Of a stretch of 64,000 nucleotides of DNA, positions 55,077-64,000 are shown in pieces; within the stretch, counting starts at the first letter, position 1; each line of letters starts with the position of its first letter. The position numbers and the translations under genes were made by a program. The DNA lies in assembly GCF_932274485.2 (NCBI RefSeq), contig NC_065886.2, positions 31,855,501-31,919,500 on the forward strand. Reading direction: 5' to 3'. The stretch is from Patella vulgata (lineage: Eukaryota > Mollusca > Gastropoda > Patellidae). The notes below the pieces were generated by a model that was not told where the DNA came from, made no database searches, and saw nothing but the letters and a program-made list of their open reading frames with translations.

Positions 55077-55603
55077 GATTACTATTCAATTATTGGCATT
55101 GGTATTACTTGGGTACTCTCAAAATTGTGATCCAAAGCGGAAAAGTTTTCTAAGATTTATATTATCAACATTATCGAAATTTACAGTAAGTATATTTAAA
55201 AGGAGAGTTGGAACATTGACATGTTGTATTCTTGTACGTCCAGATTTTCAATCGCTTCACGACACGACTGTCATTGATCCGAAAAGCGTCAAGGTGTAAC
55301 GCCCGCCGTTGAGCCGAAAAGCATCAAAGTGACACGCCAGTCATCATAAAATTCGCTGTTTGAGTAAACTTAATGGATTTTTGTTCACAGGACAAAAGAG
55401 GTAAGTTTAAATAAGTATTAATGTTTTGTAAGTATTTTAATGAAGCCACACTTTTAAATAAGAAAAAAGATTCAATGTAAGAACCCTGCCGACTCTTCGT
55501 GAAAGGCTACCACCCGATTTTGGATAATTGTAGTTTCTTATAGCCAGTATCGGGACAAATTTCAGAATACAACTTTATAGAATTTGGTGGAGGTGCCAGG
55601 TAG
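55069..55603 (+). CDS. Tentative small secreted peptide precursor (three exons)
   Basis: Exon 1 55069-55185 encodes 39 aa starting MFKITIQLLALVLLGYSQN, a convincing signal peptide, followed by CDPKRKSFLRF. It ends at a consensus donor (ACA then GTAAGT). A possible 10-nt microexon at 55391-55400 (TTCACAG before, GTAAGT after) encodes DKR plus one base. A third exon 55566-55603 gives EYNFIEFGGGAR and a stop. Phases agree, giving 54 aa with two dibasic sites (KR), as in neuropeptide precursors. No known family was recognised. The start codon lies in the terminal repeat of the family D MITE. Splicing is unproven and chance is a serious alternative. Confidence 0.27.
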
Positions 55604-56184
55604 AGATGTGAGTAAAGTCACACCGATATGTGATATGGAACCAGCAATGGTCGCCAACAGGTGCGTGGACAAGTGACAAATACAAAACTTTCTAGTTTGC
55701 GGGTCAGGGTTATTGTGATGAACCAGCCTTCTCTGGAGCATGTGCTCACGCCATTTCGCAATAACCACGCCCTAATGACAATCCTACATATTTAATGGCA
55801 TTTAAGACTACAACATTACATGTCCTCAGATTTTCGCTTTAAAAATTCAGTAAACTACTTTAACATGCATGGTATCTATTAACATAGTTCGCGATAAATT
55901 TAACATATTCAGTTGATTAATGCAAATAGCAATTAAAATGAGATATCAGTTTGCCTTATTAATATGTCTAACTCTAAAATAAATATTCATATTACGGAAG
56001 TTGTTTAATATAAGGGGTTCACTAGACCGCAGGTGCACTAGTCCGCCGATATAAAATATACTATAAATATTGGCATCAAAAAAAACTCAGCAGGTATGTT
56101 GGCTGATTGGTATCATGTCATCTTCCTCTCAATATACAGTTTGATTATGTACACTGATCCTGGTACATGTATTTGTCAAGTAAG
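55604..56184. other. Intergenic, no gene recognised
   Basis: AT-rich, no shared repeat found. Just before it, 55255-55350 has a short near-duplication (GATCCGAAAAGCGTCAAGGT and GAGCCGAAAAGCATCAAAGT). Confidence 0.4.
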
Positions 56185-56345
56185 TTCCCTGGGATTTTGC
56201 AGCGTGGTTTCTCCGTTTCGGTAGTGCAGGACGAAGGGCCTGGAAAAGATCAGTGTCTAGTTGTTCCTAGAAAATGTCCTTCATAGCACTCTGCATAGTG
56301 TATGCCTATCTTCAATAGTCCGATTGGCGCAAAAAAGCAGGAAAT
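56185..56345 (+). mobile_element. SINE family B, fragment
   Basis: GTTCCCTGGGATTTTGCAGC, GTGCAGGACGAAGGGCCTGG, GTGTATGCCTATCTTCAATA and GCGCAAAAAAGCAGG. Confidence 0.65.
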
Positions 56346-56349
56346 AGAA

Positions 56350-56450
56350 TAAAATGAAATGGGGTTTAACGTCCTACTGTTCTGCTCTGAGTGGGTTAAT
56401 GAAAACGGGATGCGCTATAGGCTATACAGTGTAATATGGAAAAATGGTTA
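56350..56450 (-). mobile_element. SINE family B, 3' fragment
   Basis: AATGGGGTTTAACGTCCTAC and TGAGTGGGTTAATGAAAACG; lies tail to tail with the preceding fragment. Confidence 0.7.
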
Positions 56451-56699
56451 CATACCATTGTCAGTGTGGGTGCGTTGCGTACATATCATTGTCAGGGTTG
56501 ATGCATTTACATTTACATTGCATTGCCGGGTTTGGTGTATTTACACGTCATCATCAATCGTTAAAAATGGCAATCGGACTAGTGCACCCGCGGACCAGTG
56601 ATCATTCTCCGTTTAATATCCGTCTACGACTTATTGCTGATTCGTATAAATTGTTATTATATGCAGGAAACAAAATCAATATAACGGAGATGTTGAATC

Positions 56700-58520
56700 C
56701 CCAGTTTGCTGAGTTCATGAACATATCAAGGGCTTTCTAAATCTTCTTAAATCTCTAAATCTCCGTATGATTTCCAAACGCCTCCAATGTTTTGTTAAAT
56801 CTGTCGTTGCATTTAGATCGGACGTTCTGTGGATATCGTTGATAATTAGAACAAAGAGGGTGGGGTTAATGGCCGTTCCCTGCTGCTTTCCATTTTTTAA
56901 ATGTCTGGTCGCCACTCAGAAATGCCTTCATCTGTATTCGTCTATCGACCAGGAAGCTCTCAATCCACCTGATCATTATGCATTTTACTAGGATGTGATT
57001 TAAATTGAAAAGCCACCCAACCAGACTAAATCCTTGGCGAGGTCTACAAAACACGGCTAATAACAAATTCCCGTTTTAACAAAACTACATGCGACATATC
57101 GTACTGGAGTATGTCCATTATAAACCGCCATATCCTGAATTATTGTTGCATGCAACATGACGTGTTAGAAGTTAGAGCCTAAAACCTCTTTGATTTTCGT
57201 CGATTAGTTCGCAATTACTCTCCAGATGAAATCGTATTCTATTTTTCCCCATGGTTTCTAGGGTTCTGCATAGAGTCGATGTCACGCTCAGTGGTTTGTG
57301 TAGTTGGGTGGTGTTGACTGGTCTCCATTGTCTTGGTACCCTTCCGGGTATCCATAAAACATTTAGAAATCTCAATAATTATTAGTGAAGAATGCTACAA
57401 ATTCACTAATTTCATCCTCCACTCAAACGCGTCGATTGGTTCCTGGCGTCTGCAACTGGTTTAGCTAGTAGGTCTACCTTATCTGTGCCGTTGATAGCCC
57501 ACTCTTCTCCGAATTGCAGGTTTGCTTTGTTGTTATTTCTACGCTTTTCATCCATGGAATCGAATTTAGAGCATTACAGAATATCATCCCGCAGTGTCTA
57601 TTCTATGGATCTCGGATGTCCTTACAACATACTTCATGTACATGTAAAATGTTGGCGCTTCTCCGTTGTTGTGACGCTTACATAATCGCAGTGCTATCTT
57701 TCTATTACGCATTGCCCTTTGACACACAGGCGACCGCAGGGGCGCAGGAACCCTGGTACCCGGGTATACAAATGGTACCCTGTCCTTTTCTAGGGTATAC
57801 ATGTATACCCATGCCCTAATGATGAAAGATTTCAACCTTTTTACTAGTCTATTCATTTTTAAATGATAGATATGTAATTGCTCTCTGATCGGTCGCGAGC
57901 CGGCTCTCGCACTCTCATTATCAGCTATCAGTGCATGCCTTGGCCAGATGTCTATAAGTGGCAAATCGAGTTCATGAGATGAATAGCTTATGATACGAAA
58001 TTTGTGAATAATCAGGCTTTTGTGTCTTTCATTATCATGTATTTTAAAGGTTTTTATGTTGGAATTTGGAATGCTAGAGGCGCTCTAAACAGCGTTCTCG
58101 GAATTGACAAATTTCAAAATTATTTAGAGGCCGGGGGAGAGACCCCCCCCCCCATATCTTTTGGTACCCTGGCTCTCGCGCCGCTCCGGCGCCCCTGGGC
58201 GAACACCAGCGTTTCGTGTTCCTTGTTTTTCATCTTGATGTTTTCTGGTATAGACCTATCGACTGCGTCGATGATTGCTTTTTGGCATCATTGTTTCTTC
58301 TTAGTGTACTTGCCATCCGCAGCGGTTTTCTATATCTAGTGTGCAAAAAGTGGGGTTTAAATGTGAAAACGGACATGTTCCTCTTACAAATGCTGGTCTT
58401 CGATCATTCAGCACACATAGGTCATTCCCTCCGAGACGTACCCCCTCAAAGTTTTACCCTGTAGGAGCAGATCAGCGAACAACTGATGGGGTCATTTTTG
58501 ATTTATTGCTCAACGCGATG
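56700..58520 (-). mobile_element. Jockey-type LINE, decayed, with endonuclease and reverse transcriptase traces
   Basis: Minus strand. From 58470 downward an endonuclease-like trace (VLNDRRPAFVRGTCPFSHLN, CTLDIENRCG). Then from 57375 reverse-transcriptase traces: VPRQWRPVNTTQ, LSVTSTLCRTLETM, NRIRFHLESNCEL and ENQRGFR. Further down come WIESFLVDRRIQ and QQGTAINPTLFVLIINDI, matching the PQGS-type and INDI motifs. Frames shift and stops are present throughout. A hAT MITE interrupts it at 57737-58197. Confidence 0.75.
57737..58197. mobile_element. hAT-like MITE inside the LINE
   Basis: Ends CAGGGGCGCAGGA and its inverse TCCGGCGCCCCTG (one mismatch). Flanks GGCGACCG and GGCGAACA agree at six of eight positions, fitting an old 8-bp target duplication. 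Interior non-coding. Confidence 0.65.
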
Positions 58521-58861
58521 TCCGCTGCTCCAAAGGGATGCACTGGCTTCAGCGAAACTGAGATAAAAATACAGTCACCTATATCTAGCTGCTTTTATAT
58601 GCTCCAGCCGGTATCTGAGCCCTCCACGCTATGCAGTGTGCTAGGACGGAAGTCGCTGTCCGAACAACGGCACAGTTAAGTCAAAACGCGAGGTGGGGTT
58701 ATTAGCAAGGACTTCTCTTATGACGGGTTGACAATACTTTAAGTTGATCAATTTCTATGAGCTATCCTTTATAAAACAGGTATACTATACACAAATCCAT
58801 AATCGGAGAGTGGGTTTCAAACCAAACTTAGTAGAGTATCATGCATTCATTATATAACATT

Positions 58862-58995
58862 TAATTAAAGAGACATTATTAAAGAGCTAAATCTGGCTAT
58901 TGCAGGTTTTTCTGTGGACCTTAAATGTTATAATATAAATTATTAATTAGACAATTATTAACATACCAAGATCCTAATCAACTTTGTAGTTTTTA
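58862..58995 (-). mobile_element. Family D MITE, terminal fragment
   Basis: AAAGAGCTAAATCTGGCTAT, TGCAGGTTTTTCTGTGGACC and TTATTAATTAGACAATTATT. Confidence 0.55.
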
Positions 58996-59696
58996 AAGGA
59001 TTTAAAATAGTTAACACCTGTTTTAAGGAACATGATCTTGTATATTACATTATATATGCATTTATCCAAAATGACGATCACAGTCATGTTTGTGAAACCA
59101 AATGAATAATTTATAAGACACCGCAAAAAAAAAATATTTAATCAATATTGATAAACACTCTTAAAAGTATAATGTTATTCGCTACATAATATTATTATGT
59201 GTTGATAATAGATGACATAGTCGGATGTATTCATTACGTTACAGAAATATGATCTTTTATGACTAAAATCAGCGGATTAAAACAAACACGTGTTGCTTGG
59301 ACACCGTATGTCACTTTGACATGATCTTCACCGTTTCCGTGTACATATTGTGACTCTGAACGGTGCTGTCTCCGAGGTTCTCCTGGTAGGAGTTTAGAGG
59401 TCTTGCAGCCAATAAGGGTATTACTTACAATAGTAAGTAGTGGGACAGTCCCAATGCTCAAAAATGCTTCACTGCTTTCTAAATAGATAAAGAAGCAGTG
59501 AGACAATACAGATTTGGTACTGTTCAAGAGACGGAATGAAAAAAAGGGGAGCGTGTTGGGTCACTAGTATGTAAAGAGAAAAACAATTGTAACAGAACAC
59601 AATTTTTATGAGAAAACAATCATTGGTTTTATTCTAAAAGCACGACGTTTCAACAAATATCTTCTTATCGTCATCAAGCACAATGACATTTAGTTC
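58996..59696. other. Intergenic, no gene recognised
   Basis: No motif in the 97-codon antisense frame at 59234-59527; no shared repeats seen. Confidence 0.4.
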
Positions 59697-59752
59697 GTTC
59701 GTTCTTAGGGTATTACGCCCGCTTCCACCTTGGGTGATATCGCAGACAAGAG
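59697..59752 (-). mobile_element. Third SINE family, 3' end
   Basis: Antisense: TTCGTTCTTAGGGTATTACG, CCCGCTTCCACCTTGGGTGA and TATCGCAGACAAG. Same 3' block as 1654-1710, with a GAAC-repeat tail. Confidence 0.6.
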
Positions 59753-59811
59753 GACATTAAGTAACTTGGGGTTAATATATAAGATATTCATGACGAAGCC
59801 ATTTACAGAGC

Positions 59812-60212
59812 TTAAACATACATTATGCAAGAGCTAAATCTGCCTATTGTAGGTCTTTCTTTGGGCCTGAAATGTTATCGAAATAATAAATTAGAAATTA
59901 ATTAACTTATCCAGACCATAATGAACTCTCTGTGTCATCTCTAGCCCGCGATGTTTATTGGATTAGGTTCCGATGTACTGTTATACTTCCATTCATGATT
60001 TAATCATGAAATGGATAATCGAGACTATGTTTTTTTATCGTACCTACTTTAGTAATGATGATCGAGGCTAGGCCGAAAATTCAATCGCTAAAATCTCGGT
60101 TCAGAGTGTATCAGTTTGACTGAAATTTTCAGCAATTTCCCTTTACATTATCTTTTAACTATTATAGTAGAACTGCCAGCCCTTTATCTAATCTCCCATA
60201 ATGTATCTTTAA
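59812..60212 (-). mobile_element. Family D MITE, complete copy
   Basis: TTAA at both ends; starts TTAAACATACATTATGCAAG and ends CATAATGTATCTTTAA. 401 bp; good reference copy. Confidence 0.8.
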
Positions 60213-60404
60213 ATAGTAATAACAATAAGAAGTAAAATGTAAAAAGATTTTTTTAACAAAAACACCCCCCCCCACCCCCAACCCTGAAAAAAAACCCAAA
60301 CAAGATAGATTTGTAATTGACTAACTAAATAAACAATCCAGAGTAATGATTAACTAGTTAGAAGACCTTCAAAGGGAGCCATAGATTAAGCGAAAGGTAT
60401 GAAC

Positions 60405-61170
60405 ATATAGACTCTGACCATGGACAGGAAAGGCATCGATTTAAAGACCATACCCAATTTCTTGGAGTAATCTTTGATGGATGCCTAACCAACATCAACT
60501 TGGTCGTAGAGATATGCACTCAGATTCTAACTTTGGTGAGGACAATAAAGGGCAGTTTGTTGGGAGGAGTTAGAGTGATACTAATGATGATGCATCGTGC
60601 TCTCTTTATAAATTGCTCAACAGCCCCCTCAAGAGAGAGAGAGAGAGAGAGAGAAATGGGGTTTAACGTCCACTCGACACAAACTAGGTCATTTCGGGAC
60701 TAACATATGGTTTAATTTTATTTACATAATTCGCTTGCGCGTAGGGGTCTTTTAGCAGTGGGAGGAAACCGGAGGACCCGGAGAAAACCCACGAGGTTGG
60801 ACAGGCGACCCTACTCCTTGCCACGTACAACCGGGGATTCGAAATAAGGCGGTCGACTCAATGACAGACTTTATGATACAGCGCGCGCACGCTAACCATT
60901 CAGCCATCCACCCCCCCTTGCCCCCTCAAGCATACCTGGGTTTATAGAATATAAAACAGTCTGTGTTGCTACTGACGTCGGATTGGGTACCACTTCTACG
61001 AGAAGCCGGGGCGTTACTGTTGCCATTACAAATGAAAGATTTGCATCAAGGTATGAGGCAAAATGTCACAATTAGGCGATAGTTTCTCTACTTCTGTTAG
61101 CAAGCAAATAAGCTCTAAAGAAAAAGAACTTTGGCCAAGGTATGAAAGAAGCAGCCCGAGAACTGAAAAT
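60405..61170 (+). mobile_element. LINE reverse-transcriptase C-terminal relic
   Basis: Encodes HTQFLGVIFDGCLTNI and MMMHRALFINCSTAPS, the FLGVxxDxxLT and YRALI landmarks after the reverse-transcriptase core of Jockey-type LINEs, then a decayed tail. A SINE A is inserted at 60633-60919. Confidence 0.65.
60633..60919 (-). mobile_element. SINE family A, complete copy with target duplication
   Basis: Antisense, GA tail first, then AACGTCCACTCGACACAAAC through CGCACGCTAACCATTCAGCC. Flanked by GCCCCCTCAAG at 60622-60632 and 60920-60930. Inserted into the LINE relic. Confidence 0.92.
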
Positions 61171-61589
61171 ATACAGATATAAATAGGATGCATTGTAAAA
61201 AAACATAATACATATACACACAACACTTCCAAAGATGGCTTTTAGGGGGAGACAATTCTTGTCATACTATCGATCGTAAAGCGGGTCTATGACCTTTTTA
61301 ATTAATAGCTATCCTGTGACTCCATTAACCCATCACAAAGCCCTATCCCCCACCCCTTCCCATCTACTCCACTCACCGCCACCCCCATATGGAGTATAAC
61401 GTTCTGTAAACATAATACAGATCTATACCTATTTAGTTACCCTTATCTTCCCTTGTGTTTCTTATCATGATAATGTTTTTAAACTTGGGGACCTCGTTGT
61501 CCCAACCTGGTCTTGTTAAGTTTTATCCCCACTTGATATGGACTTTAGGGTCTTATCAACGCCTTGGTCATTTTGAAACTAACATTGGT
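61171..61589. other. Intergenic, no gene recognised
   Basis: C-rich patch at 61335-61390; nothing coding. Confidence 0.4.
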
Positions 61590-62135
61590 TAAAAGGAGAA
61601 GGATTTTGCCCAGACAGCAGCGATTCCGGCTACGCTTCGTTAAATTCCAAATTAACATGGATTTTTGGAACACGTTGTTATGCATGATTTGCTTCTTTCT
61701 ATATCACATGTTAAGTCCCTCGAGGAAGTACCATGGGATTTTCCAACACGGAATAGTGTCTAATCTTTGGGATTGTACGAAAACCGTGGTCCCGTATACA
61801 CGTTGGTGTGCACGTACAATAATCCTAGGCAGTTGGAATTCAAAATACGACTACGACTTCGCGTCGCTGCCCAGTCTAACATTCCCTTGTATCACACTCC
61901 ACTAGCAACGGACGCCTATTAGAACATTTTGCGTTGAAATGTGAACACGTTAATGTTCACATATGAACACCGCAGTTCTAAAACTTACGCAAATCCTTAA
62001 AATCCGTTCAAAACTGAACACATTGTGTGCATTTTCCTTTCAATGGTCTTTGAAATCATTATGGTGTATGCCCGTCTTCATTATCTTGGTTATACAGTTT
62101 GACGTAAAACCCCATTTATTTCATTTTATGATGTT
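61590..62135 (+). mobile_element. SINE family B, scattered remnants
   Basis: CCATGGGATTTTCCAACACG, TTGGTGTGCACGTACAATAA and GGCAGTTGGAATTCAAAATA (61735-61905), then a displaced tail GTATGCCCGTCTTCATTATC with AAAACCCCATTTATTTC (62065-62135). Confidence 0.6.
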
Positions 62136-62344
62136 AATCAAACAAGTACCCTGAGCTCGGCATTCCTGGTTGTTTTACTTTATCATTAATATTTGGATTA
62201 ATAATGAGATAAATACTAAGACAACTATGTAAATGGAAAAATGTTTTTCAACCGCAATAAGGTCACATATTTGTACAAATTCTTTGACAACGTGACACAG
62301 AAGGTTTCATATATTTTCCTGCTGGATCTACTGACGAACTTTCA

Positions 62345-62613
62345 CGGGCAAAGTGATGCAGGATGGAGGGCCTGACAAGGACAGCTGTCTAGTCGTTCGG
62401 ATGGGACGAAAAACCGAGGTCCCGTGTACAAATTGGCGTGCACGTAAAAAATCCCTTGGCAGTTGGAATTCGAAATAAGAGTAGGCCGTAGAGCCGCTGC
62501 CCGGGCAAAATTTCCCTCATAGCACACTGTATGGCGTATGCCCGTCTTCATTAGCACAGTTTAGGAGCAAAACAGTAGGACGTTAAACCCCATTTCATTT
62601 CATTTCATTTCAC
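62345..62613 (+). mobile_element. SINE family B, headless copy
   Basis: From GTGATGCAGGATGGAGGGCC to GTAGGACGTTAAACCCC and four ATTTC units; little diverged. Confidence 0.85.
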
Positions 62614-62692
62614 GGGCAAAACCGGGGTCGAACCCGATAACTATTGGTTAGTGAGTCAGTGCCACATACCCTAGGCCACCGTGACTTCTGGT
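62614..62692 (-). mobile_element. Antisense tRNA-like SINE head
   Basis: CCGGGGTCGAACCCGATAAC and GTTAGTGAGTCAGTGCC with GGCCACCGTGAC: antisense box B and box A of a family B head, immediately after the previous copy's tail. Confidence 0.6.
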
Positions 62693-62787
62693 TGGCGAGA
62701 TGGATTAAAACTGTCTCAAAGAAGTATCAAGACTACACGTATAACTATTCCTCCAGTGTATAATCAACACGGGGATCGTGGAAATAT

Positions 62788-63251
62788 TTAAAGGCGCCAA
62801 GTCTTTAACTCAGTATCAGCCACAGTCTTCGACATTGAAAACACAACTTGTTGGTCAATTTAAATCAACATTGATGTTGTTATCTTACCGTGAAAAGATG
62901 GGCTTCTGATATCCAATATTTAGGACAAAATGAACATTTTAAAATTGGCCCACGAATCGCGTGCCAGACTGCTTTCGAGTGTCATTTGTAATGAAGCGAC
63001 TCAATGAACGAGGCCAATCATATCCCACAAGAGACTACTTCTGGTATAGACTGGAATAGCCAGACGACAAAGACTGTCATTCCATTTGGACTCTTCGCAT
63101 ACTCTGAACATAACTCATTGGAAATTACAACAAAAGCAGAAACGATTGAATGTAAATCAGTTTATATACATTCATATTCCATTATTATATGCGTTGCAAC
63201 TCATTTGTGTCCATTTCTAGTAGTCAAAGAATAGAGATTTAGCTCCTTTAA
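62788..63251 (-). mobile_element. Family C MITE, complete copy
   Basis: TTAA at both ends, 464 bp; CATTGATGTTGTTATCTTAC, GATATCCAATATTTAGGACA and TTTAGCTCCTTTAA. The 76-codon open frame inside is chance. Confidence 0.8.
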
Positions 63252-63582
63252 GATTATGTTAAGGAAGGGTGTCAGGGCTGTACGTAGGAATATAATAGTA
63301 TGAATATTTCCCCAATGTATAACGAAGAAAACGGAAATATTTAAGATATGCCAAGGAAAGGTGTCGTTGCTCTCTCTCTATATATATAGTGCTTTACGAT
63401 TAACTGACAACGAAGGTGAAATGAGAGGCCAAATAATGAGATGCTATGTCTTGAAATGTTCTCTTTAACACCCCCTTCGTTATCAGTTGTAAAGACATTC
63501 CGACATTTCAACAATTAATCCAACACGCCCAAACAATACTATAATTATATACTAGATTACACGACATTCTATCAATTCTGTG

Positions 63583-63690
63583 GCATTGGTGGGTGGCCAA
63601 GTAGTCTAACAGTTGTGCTTTTAATCGTCAAGTCTGTCCTGGAGCCTGTAAGTGTCGTGACCCCGCTCCCCCTCGCTCTCCCTCTTTCTA
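63583..63690 (+). mobile_element. tRNA-like SINE head fragment
   Basis: GGTGGGTGGCCAAGTAGTCT (box A-like) and a weak box B region, then CTCGCTCTCCCTCTTTC. Family A-like but diverged. Confidence 0.4.
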
Positions 63691-63781
63691 TGGCGAAGCG
63701 TACAGATATGTGATATAACCTACATTCTACATGTCAATCATATACGTTGTACGTCAAATGATTATATTTTAAAAATAATAC

Positions 63782-64000
63782 TTAAACAGGCATTTTATAA
63801 AGGCTAAATCTGCCTATTGCAGGTTTTTTTTCGGGCTGCAAATGATATATAAATAATTATTTAGACATATTAATTAATTCACATGGCAAGCCTACGGATG
63901 ACTGATATATTAAGTGGATTAGACACTGACTACCGTACATTCGTTAAACTTTATAATAGGAAATCGAGACTTCGTTTATTATCATACCAATACATTAAGT
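63782..64000 (-). mobile_element. Family D MITE, cut by the window edge
   Basis: Starts TTAAACAGGCATTTTATA, then GCTAAATCTGCCTATTGCAG and GAAATCGAGACTTCGTTTAT; continues beyond the window. Confidence 0.65.

Noticed and set aside
63004-63234. 76-codon open frame
   Set aside because: Lies wholly within a family C MITE; chance.

Overview
This is eukaryotic, animal nuclear DNA, AT-rich and loaded with repeats. Genes are split by GT-AG introns and are intact across phases. The mix of conserved genes and tRNA-headed SINEs ending in GGACGTTAAAC, together with a C-type lectin/PAN protein and an animal-type P450, suggests a lophotrochozoan, most likely a gastropod mollusc. That placement is inference; no species was identified. 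No virus-derived or LTR element was recognised.

Layout. (1) 3..665: 3' part of a PSTPIP-like F-BAR gene running off the left edge. (2) 0.8-13 kb: gene-free, made of SINEs, two TTAA-flanked MITE families, foldback elements, a segmental duplication, a minisatellite and a LINE tail. (3) 13.3-25.8 kb: ANAPC15 (minus) head to head with RBM41 (plus), 385 bp between start codons; the whole ATP5F1E gene (minus) lies inside RBM41 intron 1. (4) 26-30 kb: repeats. (5) 30.2-41.2 kb: an 11-exon microsomal cytochrome P450 (502 aa) with SINE-filled introns. (6) 41.2-47 kb: AT-rich arrays. (7) 47.1-53.4 kb: a secreted C-type lectin / PAN protein (4 exons, 318 aa) with an apparently intact Tc1 transposon in intron 1. 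(8) 53.4-64 kb: repeats, two decayed LINEs and a tentative 54-aa secreted peptide gene. Every exon chain was rebuilt by hand from the bases; summed coding lengths are multiples of three (RBM41 430 aa, ATP5F1E 63 aa, P450 502 aa, lectin 318 aa).

The most unusual signal is a recurring one. Several tandem arrays are built from the edge of an exon, each unit copying the splice site plus adjoining coding bases. They occur at the P450 exon 6 acceptor (about 14 decoys), lectin exon 2 acceptor, lectin exon 3 acceptor and RBM41 exon 5 donor, and a similar array is founded on the P450 stop codon. In the P450 case the exon carries a family-conserved motif (TLDII), so the exon must be the founder and the array the copy.

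The genes are unrelated housekeeping, splicing, metabolic and secreted functions. The only arrangements suggesting shared regulation are the ANAPC15/RBM41 divergent pair and the ATP5F1E nesting.
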